From: DATBVX01 sp963696675
Lineage (GTDB): Bacteria; Pseudomonadota; Gammaproteobacteria; Steroidobacterales; Steroidobacteraceae
DNA: 64,000 nt
Direction of reading: 5' to 3'
Assembly (NCBI GenBank): GCA_963696675.1
Contig: CAVOLM010000069.1
Coordinates: 124,001-188,000 of the forward strand
Positions 17,109 through 28,475 of the stretch are shown one piece after another; within the stretch, counting starts at the first letter, position 1; the number at the start of each line of letters is the position of its first letter. Made by a program: the position numbers and the translations under genes. The notes below the pieces were generated by a model. That model did not search any database. It was not told the origin of the DNA and saw only the letters and a list, made by a program, of their open reading frames with translations.

Positions 17109-17603
17109 CTACCAGATCGTGTCCTGAGCGTTGCGATCCGCCGCAACCGCGACGATCCCCGTGGCCGTCGCGCACAGGCGCCCATTGGAAAACAGGACAC
17201 TCTCCGCAAACGCCAGGTTGTCAGAGCGCTTGACGCACGCGCCGAACACTTCCAGGGGCGCATCGAGCACCGCGCGCATGAACTTCATCGACAGCTCGCA
17301 GGTTCCGGCGCGCCGCGAGTCGAACTGCAGCGTGCCGGCAAGACCCAGGGCACAGTCGAACAGGCCCGCGAGCACAGCGCCGTTCACCGCGCGAGAACGC
17401 AGGCCGCCACCGTGATGGTCCGCGATCGTGGGCAGCGTCACGCGCACCAGCAGCGCGTCGGACAGGTCGACGGCCAGGCCGAAATGCACGACGCTCGGCA
17501 GGCGGTTGAACTGCTCTGCCCAGCTCTGGCGCGCGGCTGCATCGAGTGCGATGGGCTGTGCTCGTGCACGCAGACCGGCGAGCTGGCTGTCATCGACAGG
17601 CAT
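17109..17603 (-). CDS. PaaI-like hotdog-fold acyl-CoA thioesterase
   Basis: Soluble hotdog protein of 164 aa. Characteristic features are HFGLAVDLSDALLVRVTLP, the nucleophile-region helix NGAVLAGLFDCALGLAG and a strand ELSMKFMRAVLDAPLEVFG. The ATG at 17603 is chosen because upstream codons look non-coding. It is divergent from the glycosyltransferase gene, 108 bp away. It probably hydrolyses acyl-CoA, with substrate unknown. Two other hotdog proteins lie in this window (22781 and 33457). Confidence 0.75.
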   Translation of the reverse strand: MPVDDSQLAGLRARAQPIALDAAARQSWAEQFNRLPSVVHFGLAVDLSDALLVRVTLPTIADHHGGGLRSRAVNGAVLAGLFDCALGLAGTLQFDSRRAGTCELSMKFMRAVLDAPLEVFGACVKRSDNLAFAESVLFSNGRLCATATGIVAVAADRNAQDTIW

Positions 17604-17711
17604 GGGAGTCTCGAGCGGGGCGATTGGCGCATGATACCCGCTCGGCGCCGTCACACGACTGTCACACCCAATCCCTAGCCTGCGCTGCATTTGTTTGCCC
17701 GCCATTCAGCC

Positions 17712-18900
17712 ATGCGCGTCCTGATGATCTCCGATGTGTACTTTCCCCGTATCAACGGAGTCTCGACGTCTATCCAGACCTTTCGCCGCGACCTCGAGGA
17801 TCTCGGGCATGAAGTGACGCTGATCGCGCCGCGCTATCCGCAGTCCGGCGGCGAAGCCGAGCCGGGCATCCTGCGGGTGAAGTCACACCAGGTGCCGCGC
17901 GATCCGGAAGATCGAATGATGCGGCGGGGCGAGATTCGTCGCTTGCTGCCGGACTTGCGGCGATCGGACTTCGACCTGGTGCATATCCAGACCCCGTTTC
18001 TCGCCCACTACGCCGGAATCGAGCTCGCCCGCGCCCTCGGTGTGCCGGTGGTCGAGACCTATCACACCTATTTCGAGGAGTATTTGCATCACTACGTGCC
18101 GCTGATGCCGCGGCGCCTGATGCGCTTCGTGGCGCGCCGTTTCACCTGCAGGCAGTGCAATCAGGTCGATCACCTCATCGCACCGTCGCGCGCCATGCGC
18201 GATGCGCTCCTCGAGTACGAGGTGCGTACCCCGATCAGCATCATTCCCACGGGACTCGAGGCCGATCGCTTCGCGAAGGCGGATGGCGAGGCGTTTCGGC
18301 GCCGCTTCGGCATCGACCTGCAACGTCCGGTCGTGGTTCACGTCGGGCGCATCGCGCACGAAAAGAACATCGATTTCCTGCTGCGTATCATGGTGAACGT
18401 GGCTGAAGAGGTGCCGGAGGCGTTGTTGCTCGTGGCTGGCGAAGGGCCGGCACTCGCGCATTGCAAGCGCCTGGCAGGGGAGCTCGGTCTGCAGGAGCAC
18501 ACGCTGTTCGTCGGTTACCTCGATCGCAAGAATGAGCTCCTGGATTGCTATCGCGCCGGCGATCTGTTTGCGTTTGCATCGCGCACCGAGACGCAGGGGC
18601 TGGTGTTGCTGGAGGCAATGGCCCAGGGCGTGCCCGTGGTTTCCACCGCGCACATGGGAACTCTCGATATCCTGGGTCCAGGTCGCGGCTGCGTGGTGGT
18701 CGAGGAGTCGGAGCCGGAATTTGCCGCGGCAGTCGTGGACCTGTTGCGCGATCGTCGCAGGCGCGAGGCGCTCGGTGCCGAGGCGCGTACCTATGCCGCA
18801 ACGTGGTCTGCGCGTGAGATGGCGACTCGGCCTCGTCGATCTGTACCGGGCCACGCTGGCGGGCCGCGCAGGTTCCGTGCTCGCACCCGCGGAGCACTAA
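17712..18900 (+). CDS. GT4-family glycosyltransferase (frameshift near the C-terminus)
   Basis: Glycosyltransferase with a GT-B fold, similar to mannosyl/glucosyltransferases acting on lipids (PimB/MgtA-like). The N-terminus MISDVYFPRINGVSTSIQTF is typical, as are YHTYFEEYLHHY, VVVHVGRIAHEKNIDFLL and the E-x7-E donor motif TETQGLVLLEAMAQGVPVV. The frame shifts near 18820: the end LVDLYRATLAGRAGSVLAP is in frame 1 and stops at 18898-18900. Without the correction the frame runs falsely into the next small gene. The length, about 396 aa, is normal. Its probable lipid substrate cannot be determined. Confidence 0.9.
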
Positions 18901-18983
18901 AGCTCACGACGCCCGGGCGCGCCGCATCCCTCCAATTGATCGATTCCGGTATATTCGCCTGCCTCCCCGGCGACGAAGACTCG

Positions 18984-19154
18984 ATGCTCACCGACTGGCT
19001 CAAGATCATGATGGACGAGATCGCGCGCAAGCAGGCCGAGCTCGATAGCGCGCGCGCCGAGCAGCAGCTGCGCGAGAATGAGCGCAAGACGGCCGAGGCG
19101 CGTCCGGACCCGAAGCGCGGCGCCACCAAGGGCGCAAAGGCACGACGCCCATGA
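18984..19154 (+). CDS. Small charged coiled-coil protein (56 aa)
   Basis: Short ORF MLTDWLKIMMDEIARKQAEL... consisting of an amphipathic start and a helix rich in Glu, Arg and Ala, then a basic tail ending KGAKARRP. I recognise no family. Its TGA overlaps the ATG of the rhomboid gene (ATGA at 19151-19154), so translation is probably coupled. It could be a small membrane-associated partner, but that is inference. It lies in the same frame as the frameshifted upstream gene and could be missed or merged by gene callers. Confidence 0.6.
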   Translation: MLTDWLKIMMDEIARKQAELDSARAEQQLRENERKTAEARPDPKRGATKGAKARRP

Positions 19155-19837
19155 TCCCGCTGAAGGACGACAACCCATCGCGGCTCGTGCCGTACGTCAC
19201 CTACGCGATCATCATCCTGTGCGTCGTGGTGTTCTTGTGGCAGTTCTCGCTGGGGCCGGAGCGCGGCCAGCGGGCGGTCTACGCCCTGGGAGTGATTCCA
19301 GCTGTCCTGCTCGGCAGCACGCAACTGCCGGTCGACGTGGCGGTCGTCCCTCCGTGGCTGAGCGTCGTGACTTCGATGTTCCTGCACGGTGGCTGGATGC
19401 ACCTGATCGGGAACATGCTGTACCTGTGGATCTTCGGCGATAACGTTGAAGACAGCATGGGGCACGTGCGTTTCGTGATCTTCTACGTAGTGTGTGGAGC
19501 CGCCGCCGTGTTCGCCCAGGCGCTGCCGGATCCGATGTCACAGGTGCCGATGATCGGTGCGAGCGGCGCGATTTCCGGCGTGCTCGGCGCGTACCTGCTG
19601 CTCTTCCCGAGGGCGCGCATTCACGTGCTGATTCCGCTCGGCGTCGTCATGCAGAGTGCACACCTGAAGGCCATGTGGGTGCTGCTGTTCTGGTTCGCCT
19701 TGCAGCTGCTGAGCAACGTGTTTCAGGGCGAAGAGGGCGCCGGCGTCGCGTTTCGAGCGCACATCGGTGGGTTCGTCGCCGGTATGGCGCTCGTGCCGCT
19801 CCTTAAGTACCGCAGCGTTCGGTTGTTCGCACCCTAG
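19151..19837 (+). CDS. Rhomboid family intramembrane serine protease
   Basis: Six-helix membrane protease of 228 aa. The catalytic serine is in GASGAISGVLGAYLLLFP (about residues 137-154), the oxyanion and packing motif HGGWMHLIGNMLYLWIFG is present (about 79-96), and the second catalytic residue is in FRAHIGGFVAG. The L1-loop asparagine-rich start is short. It probably cleaves single-pass membrane proteins. It is translationally coupled to the 56-aa gene upstream. A palindromic repeat lies immediately downstream, before the convergent DMT transporter. Confidence 0.93.
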   Translation: MIPLKDDNPSRLVPYVTYAIIILCVVVFLWQFSLGPERGQRAVYALGVIPAVLLGSTQLPVDVAVVPPWLSVVTSMFLHGGWMHLIGNMLYLWIFGDNVEDSMGHVRFVIFYVVCGAAAVFAQALPDPMSQVPMIGASGAISGVLGAYLLLFPRARIHVLIPLGVVMQSAHLKAMWVLLFWFALQLLSNVFQGEEGAGVAFRAHIGGFVAGMALVPLLKYRSVRLFAP

Positions 19838-19840
19838 TGG

Positions 19841-19872
19841 CTGAGTGAGTCAGGGACTGAGTGAGTCAGGGA
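19841..19872 (+). repeat. 16-bp tandem duplication at the left edge of copy B
   Basis: CTGAGTGAGTCAGGGA occurs twice in direct succession. Only the second copy pairs with the right arm of the palindrome, so the first copy looks like a slippage product or remnant of an insertion event. Confidence 0.8.
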
Positions 19873-20010
19873 CCTGATCCTTCCCTCAGCCGACACGAAC
19901 GAACCATAGTGCAACCGTAGCTGTCACCTTTCGCGCTGCGCACCAACGTGGCTTTGGCGTAATCAAGGAAGAACGGGCTCAGGGAAGGATCAGGTCGCCC
20001 GACTCACTCA
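19857..20010 (+). repeat. Core-palindrome family, copy B
   Basis: The left arm (GAGTGAGTC..GG..CCTGATCCTTCCCT.AGCC) and right arm (19972-20010) pair over about 35 bp. Between them lie the boxes GACACGAACG, TTTCGCGCTG and GTAATCAAGGAAGAACGGG. It fills the gap between the convergent rhomboid and DMT transporter genes. Confidence 0.87.
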
Positions 20011-20028
20011 ACAACCAGGTCACGATCT

Positions 20029-20981
20029 TCAGTCAATGGCGGGTCGGCACTCCACTTTCTCAGGAGCCTCCTGTTTGCCAGCCTGGCTGAGTGCGCACAG
20101 CGCCGAGCCGGCGACGACCAGTAGCGCTCCAGCGATGCTCAGCGCGTTGAGACGCTCCGGCTCGAGCAGCCCAGGCACGAGGGTGGTGGTCAACCACATG
20201 GCGGACAGCGTAACCAGGGGCGCCGTGGCCAGGATCGCGCTCACTCGCGACACCTCCCAGTGCTGCAGTGCCTCTGCAAACGCTCCGTAGGCGACGATCG
20301 TGTTGAGCGCGCAAAACAGCAGCATGCAGAGCTGACCCGGCGACAGCGCCTGGATCGTGCCGAGCCTGGCCGTGGGAAGAAGCACGATCGTCGCGGCGAC
20401 ATATAGCATCCACAGCACCTGCTGGGAGCTCAGCCACTTGAGCAGTTGTTTTTGTGCGAGTCCGTAGGCCGCCCAGACCACTGAGGACATGACAAGAAGG
20501 GCGACGCCGAGTCCAAGCCCGCCGCTCAGGTCGAGAAGCTCCGGCAGGCGCCGGTTGAAGAACAGCAACAAGCCGATGAAGAGTGCGCCAAATCCGCACC
20601 ATTGCAGGCGCGAGAATCGCTCCCGCACCACGAGCACGCCCCCCAGCAGCAGCAACATCGGTGCAAGCTGGATCACGGTCTGCGTCACCGACGGCGTCGT
20701 GTGCTTGAGCGCGAACGCGTACAGCAGGTAGTTGCCCGCCAGGCCCAGGAGCGCGACCACCATCAGCATCCAGCCGCGTCGCGGCAGGATTTCCAGGGTG
20801 GGAGCTGACCCGTCGCGGCCAGCATCACCCCGACGACGACCGCCGAGAGGGCGAAGCGGTACCAGCTGATCGTGTAGACGTCCATCCCTTCCAGAAGAAT
20901 CTTCAGCGCGATGGGCATGACGCCCCAGAGGAGCGAGGTGATCAGCGCGAGTGATAAGCCGAGTCGCCAGCGACCGGTCAT
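20029..20981 (-). CDS. EamA/DMT-family transporter (single frameshift)
   Basis: Inner-membrane transporter of the drug/metabolite superfamily with about ten helices in two EamA repeats. The N-terminal repeat (GLSLALITSLLWGVMPIALK) is read from ATG 20981, and the frame shifts near 20795. There GQLPP must join to TLEILPRRGWMLMVVALLGL, fitting loss of one C from a C-run. The second repeat includes SSVVWAAYGLAQKQLL and AFAEALQHWEVSRVSAIL. The substrate is unknown. The length after correction (about 317 aa) is normal for the family. Confidence 0.85.
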
Positions 20982-21170
20982 GCGCAGCGTTCCGGCGCGC
21001 CGCAGCTGCGACGCGAGTCGTCATCCATCCAGTTCATGGGGAGGCAGCTCCGGATTCGGATCGTTGGAGGCTCTGCAACATTACACCATAGCGTGCATTC
21101 GCCGGCGCTCGTCGAAGCGCGAGCGCGGCGTGGGTATGGTAGAGTCGCGCGCAACAAAGTGAGGGCGCCG

Positions 21171-22784
21171 GTGGCCGAACGGCTGACCACAGGGATCCAG
21201 GTCGCAGAACAATCAGGTCCAGAACAGAGCATCGCGCGTGCCCCGACCGCCGTGACGGCCTTCGTCGGCAGAACGCTCCGCGGTCCGGTCAATCGACCCG
21301 TCACGATATCCAGCTTCGCCGATTACCACTCGATCTTCGGTGGCTTGTGGCAGCCCAGCACGCTGAGCTACGCCGTCGAGCATTTCTTCGAGAATGGTGG
21401 CCAGCAGGCAATCATCGTGCGCGTCGTCAATGGTGCGCGCCCGCCAACGCTCGATCTGCGCGCGGGCCCCGAGACGCTGCGCCTCGAGGCGCTCGCCTGC
21501 GGGACACGCGAGTACCTGCGGGCGTCGGTCGACTACGACGGCATCGGCGAGAACGAACGCGATTGCTTCAACCTGGTGCTGCAACGGGTCCGCGCCCCGG
21601 GCTCGGAGCACGTCGAGGACCAGGAAATCTTTCGCCGCCTGTCGATCAAGGTTGACTCGGGCCGCTTCGTTCAGCCGGCGCTGAGTGAATCGGCTCTGGC
21701 ACGCGTCGTCGGCGATGTGCCCGTGACGCGACCCGAGCGCACGCTGCGTCACGATGCACGCGGTGGCGTCGGCTACGTGCATTCCAATCCGGACGGCGAC
21801 GACGGTGGTCCGCTCACGGACTACGACCTGATTGGTTCGGCAGTTCACGGTACCGGCCTGTTCGCGCTCAAGGCGGCGGATCACTTCAACCTGCTGTGCG
21901 TTCCACCGCTGGCACGCGACGTCGATGTCGGCACCAGTGTCCTGCTCGTCGCGGCGCGCTTCTGCCGCGACCGGCACGCCATGCTGGTGATCGACCCGCC
22001 GTGCGCGTGGAGCTCAGCCGATGCGGCCTTGCACGCACTGCGCGACTGGCAGTTCTGCAGCGAGAACGCGCTGATGTACTTCCCGCGCCTGCTGAGTTAC
22101 GACCGCCTGCGCGGCCGCTTCGAGCAGTTCGCGCCCTGCGGCGCGGTGGCGGGCATGCTGGCGCGGTCCGATGCGCTGTGGCCGTTGTGGGGCGCGTCCG
22201 CGGGCGAGGAGACGTTGCTGCGGCCAGGCTATCGTCCAACTTGCCCGGTGACGGAGGTGGAGCGCAGTCGCCTGGCGCAGGCCGGGATCAACGTCTTGCA
22301 GGCGGTGCGCTCGGCAGTGCGCACGGATCCGAGTGCGCGCACGCTTGCCGGCGGTAGCAGCGGTTCCTCGGACTGGAAGTACCTGGCGGCCCGGCGCCTG
22401 GCGCTCTTCATCGTCGACAGCATCGAGCGCGGCACGCGCTGGGTGATGTTCGAGGCGAATGGTCCGGACCTCTGGCGACGCGCCGCGGCGCAGGTGGAGG
22501 TCTTCCTCGCGGAGCTCGACGCGGACGGCGCATTCATCGGCCGCGCCGTGGACGAGGCTTACTTCGTCGTCTGCGACGAGCGCGTCAACAAGGCGACCGA
22601 TCTGTCGAACGGCACCGTGAACATACTGTTCGGTTTCGCCGCCCTGCGTGCCGGTGAATACCACGCCTACTTGCTCTCGCATCATCCGGCGGGCAGCCAA
22701 GTGCGTCCGGTCAGCGTCAATCGCCTCGAGACCGGCGGACGTCGGCTGGTCGAAGAAATGGAACGAGAGAGCGCCGGCGGCTAG
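21171..22784 (+). CDS. Phage/contractile-injection tail sheath-like protein (orphan)
   Basis: Resembles the sheath subunit of contractile tails (Myoviridae, pyocins, eCIS). It opens ERLTTGIQVAEQ... followed by APTAVTAFVGRTLRGPVNRPV, matching the early-conserved 'PGVYxEE...TAAFVG' part of sheath proteins. The C-terminal sheath domain is WKYLAARRLALFIVDSIERG, FEANGPDLWRRAAAQVEVFL and the NILFGFAALRAGEYHAYLL strand near the end. The GTG at 21171 (or 21159) is preferred since upstream codons do not fit. Length is about 537 aa. No tube, baseplate, spike or lysis gene accompanies it, so it is an orphan. Function is inference. Confidence 0.72.
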   Translation: MAERLTTGIQVAEQSGPEQSIARAPTAVTAFVGRTLRGPVNRPVTISSFADYHSIFGGLWQPSTLSYAVEHFFENGGQQAIIVRVVNGARPPTLDLRAGPETLRLEALACGTREYLRASVDYDGIGENERDCFNLVLQRVRAPGSEHVEDQEIFRRLSIKVDSGRFVQPALSESALARVVGDVPVTRPERTLRHDARGGVGYVHSNPDGDDGGPLTDYDLIGSAVHGTGLFALKAADHFNLLCVPPLARDVDVGTSVLLVAARFCRDRHAMLVIDPPCAWSSADAALHALRDWQFCSENALMYFPRLLSYDRLRGRFEQFAPCGAVAGMLARSDALWPLWGASAGEETLLRPGYRPTCPVTEVERSRLAQAGINVLQAVRSAVRTDPSARTLAGGSSGSSDWKYLAARRLALFIVDSIERGTRWVMFEANGPDLWRRAAAQVEVFLAELDADGAFIGRAVDEAYFVVCDERVNKATDLSNGTVNILFGFAALRAGEYHAYLLSHHPAGSQVRPVSVNRLETGGRRLVEEMERESAGG

Positions 22785-23265
22785 CCAGACTTGCGCTCGC
22801 TCACGTACATCGTGATCACCGCGCGCACCGACTTCCGTCTCCCGCCGCATCCGTCACCGTCAGCGGCACGCCGATGTTTTCCGGCGCGTGCCATTCCGTC
22901 TTGTCGAGCCGCGCGACGGCGCTGACGCCGCCCTGGGCCTTGCGCAGGTATTCGATGGTCATGCCGCGCGGTATCCAGCGCATCGCAACCGGGATCGTGA
23001 CTTCCATGAGCATGCCCGCGGCGAGCTCACAGAGATTGGCCATGGCGATCGCGTGCACGGTGCCGATGTGATTCTGCACCGCGCGGCGCTTGCGCATCGT
23101 CACCTGGCACAGGCCCGGACGCAGCTCCACGAAGCGCGGCCGGATGCTCGCAAAGTACGGTGCCCGGAAGCAGATGAGGCGCGCGAACAGCCATCGGCCG
23201 GCAGGCCACCTCGACATTCGCTCGAAGTGTCGAAGTGCTGCTGGCTGCTCAATTGAAGTTGTCAC
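22781..23265 (-). CDS. DUF4442 hotdog-fold putative thioesterase (C-terminal frameshift)
   Basis: Hotdog protein of about 160 aa with the DUF4442 pattern: YFASIRPRFVELRPGLCQVTM, RKRRAVQNHIGTVHAIAMANL (the HIGTVHA.A motif), MEVTIPVAMRWIPRGMTIEY. In the uncorrected frame it ends early after DAAGDGSRCAR. Another frame gives the expected end KSVRAVITMYVSERKSG, with stop codon at 22781, so two extra bases near 22842 are likely. Its stop codon overlaps the stop of the convergent sheath-like gene. The 5-oxoprolinase gene lies directly downstream of its strand neighbours. Confidence 0.75.
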
Positions 23266-23277
23266 GAGGCGCCTCCT

Positions 23278-26903
<3,626 letters not shown>

Positions 26904-26975
26904 ATTCACGCGCAACGAGATACACTGGCTCCGGCGACCTGACAACCCACAACTCCAGAAATCGCAGGTACACCC

Positions 26976-28358
26976 ATGCCCTCATCGCAGGCTGTCTGGA
27001 TGGTGATCGGTGCGAGCGCCGCCGTGCTTCTCGTCATTGCGCTGTGGACGATGCGTCGTGCGCGAACCCTGGACGGATTTCACCTCGCCGATCGTGAGCT
27101 CGGCGCGCTTCGCGGCGGATTGAGTGGTGTCGCGAGTGCGTATTCCTTCTGGGTAATGGTCGGCGTGACCGGCGCCGCCTTCACGCTGGGATGGTCGGCA
27201 ATCTGGTTGGCACTCGGGATCCTGCTCGGCGCGGCTTTTTCCTGGTTCGTGGTCGGGCCGGCGCTGCGTCGCAGAGCGAGCGCCGCCAACGCGGGGACTG
27301 CGCTCGAGCTCGCGGGGGCAGGATCCGCCACGCTCTCTGTCACGAGCATTGCAGCGGTGGCGGTGCTGTTCGGAATCGTTGCGCAACTTGGCTTCGCCGG
27401 CGGCGCCGTCGCACGCGGTCTCGGCTTGAGCACGGCAATCGGCGTCATGCTGGTGGCGGCGCTCGCGCTCCTCGGCCCGGTGCTGGGTGGATTGCGCGCT
27501 ACTGCCTCCGCAGGCGTGCTGTGTGCGTTGGTGGTTATTCCGGCTGCCGTGCTCCTGCCACAGTTTGGCCTCGTCTTCATGGGCGGGTTCGATCAGATAC
27601 GCAGCGGACTCGCGACGACCGGAGAGGGCGCGGCAACTCTTCTCGGCGCTCGCGGTGTGCTGGATGCGACTGTATGGCTACTGGCGGCGGCGGGCTTCGG
27701 AGCCGGTACCTGTGGGCAGCCGCAGGTGCTCGATCAATATCTCGCCGCGCGCAGCGAGCGCTCGATCCGCTGGTCCGGCGTAATCGCCCTGCTTTGGCTG
27801 CTGGTCGTGCTTGGGGGCGCGCTCGCACTCGGATGGGTGGCGCGCATCGACTACGCCAGCATCGACAATCCGGATGAGGTGATTTTCGAAGTCCCGCGCC
27901 GGATCATGGCGCCGTCGTTCGTGGCCTTGCCGATCCTGGCCGTGCTTGCATTGGTCGTATGCAGCGTGGGCAATCAGCTCGTGACCATGTGTTACGCGAT
28001 GCTCGCGGTGGCGCGCAATCGGGACGCACCGCCCGTGAGTGTGGGGCGGCTGAGAGTCACGATCCTGCTGGCCGGAATCGCTGCCGCCGTCATCGCCGCG
28101 GTGAGTGGAGTCGGCAGCGGGCGCGGATTCCTGCTGGCCTGGCTCGCGACTTCGGCGACAGTCGGCCCGCTGGTGCTGCTCGCGTGCGCGGGCGTACGGG
28201 TCCGAAATGGCTGGGGCGCTGCAGCGGCGCGCATTGCGATCGCACTCGCGCTGATACTCTTTCTTCTGCGCCGTGAGCGCCTGGTCGAGATCGCGATGTT
28301 CCTGCCTTTCTACGCCGCGATGCTGGTCGCGCTGCTCGGGCGCCAACGCCAATCCTGA
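26976..28358 (+). CDS. Sodium:solute symporter (SSS) family transporter
   Basis: Integral membrane protein of 460 aa with 12-13 hydrophobic helices. The SSS pattern is visible: FHLADRELGALRGGLSGVAS, AYSFWVMVGVTGAAFTLGWSAIW and GTCGQPQVLDQYLAARSERS, which matches the PutP GxFGQPHxxxRFMA region. It is read divergently from the 5-oxoprolinase gene across 72 bp. That pairing suggests uptake of pyroglutamate or a related imino acid by Na+ symport. Substrate assignment is inference. Confidence 0.8.
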   Translation: MPSSQAVWMVIGASAAVLLVIALWTMRRARTLDGFHLADRELGALRGGLSGVASAYSFWVMVGVTGAAFTLGWSAIWLALGILLGAAFSWFVVGPALRRRASAANAGTALELAGAGSATLSVTSIAAVAVLFGIVAQLGFAGGAVARGLGLSTAIGVMLVAALALLGPVLGGLRATASAGVLCALVVIPAAVLLPQFGLVFMGGFDQIRSGLATTGEGAATLLGARGVLDATVWLLAAAGFGAGTCGQPQVLDQYLAARSERSIRWSGVIALLWLLVVLGGALALGWVARIDYASIDNPDEVIFEVPRRIMAPSFVALPILAVLALVVCSVGNQLVTMCYAMLAVARNRDAPPVSVGRLRVTILLAGIAAAVIAAVSGVGSGRGFLLAWLATSATVGPLVLLACAGVRVRNGWGAAAARIAIALALILFLLRRERLVEIAMFLPFYAAMLVALLGRQRQS

Positions 28359-28387
28359 GCGGCGCCCGCGCATCGATTCACAAAAAG

Positions 28388-28416
28388 TTCGCGTTCTGTC
28401 AAAAGAGGTGGATAAT
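28388..28416 (+). promoter_or_regulatory. Candidate sigma-70 promoter of the TonB receptor gene
   Basis: TTCGCG (28388-28393) and GATAAT (28411-28416) are separated by exactly 17 bp, 60 bp upstream of the receptor ATG. The -10 box is strong and the -35 is weak, which would suit an activator-dependent promoter. Confidence 0.4.
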
Positions 28417-28475
28417 CCGGGCCCAGTCGAAGTGGAATAAAAACAACCACCCGATTTACCTAGTGGAGGTTGCAC

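Noticed and set aside
17109..17705. Start of the thioesterase gene at 17705
   Set aside because: The extra N-terminal codons overlap the divergent glycosyltransferase gene region and lack conservation; ATG 17603 gives a normal hotdog protein.
21121..21170. tRNA-like sequence (GGTATGGTAGAGTCGCGCGC...)
   Set aside because: It has no complete cloverleaf or T-arm; it is the leader of the sheath-like gene.
21171..22784. Prophage region around the sheath-like gene
   Set aside because: No integrase, capsid, portal, terminase or lysis gene is present within the window; neighbours are ordinary chromosomal genes.
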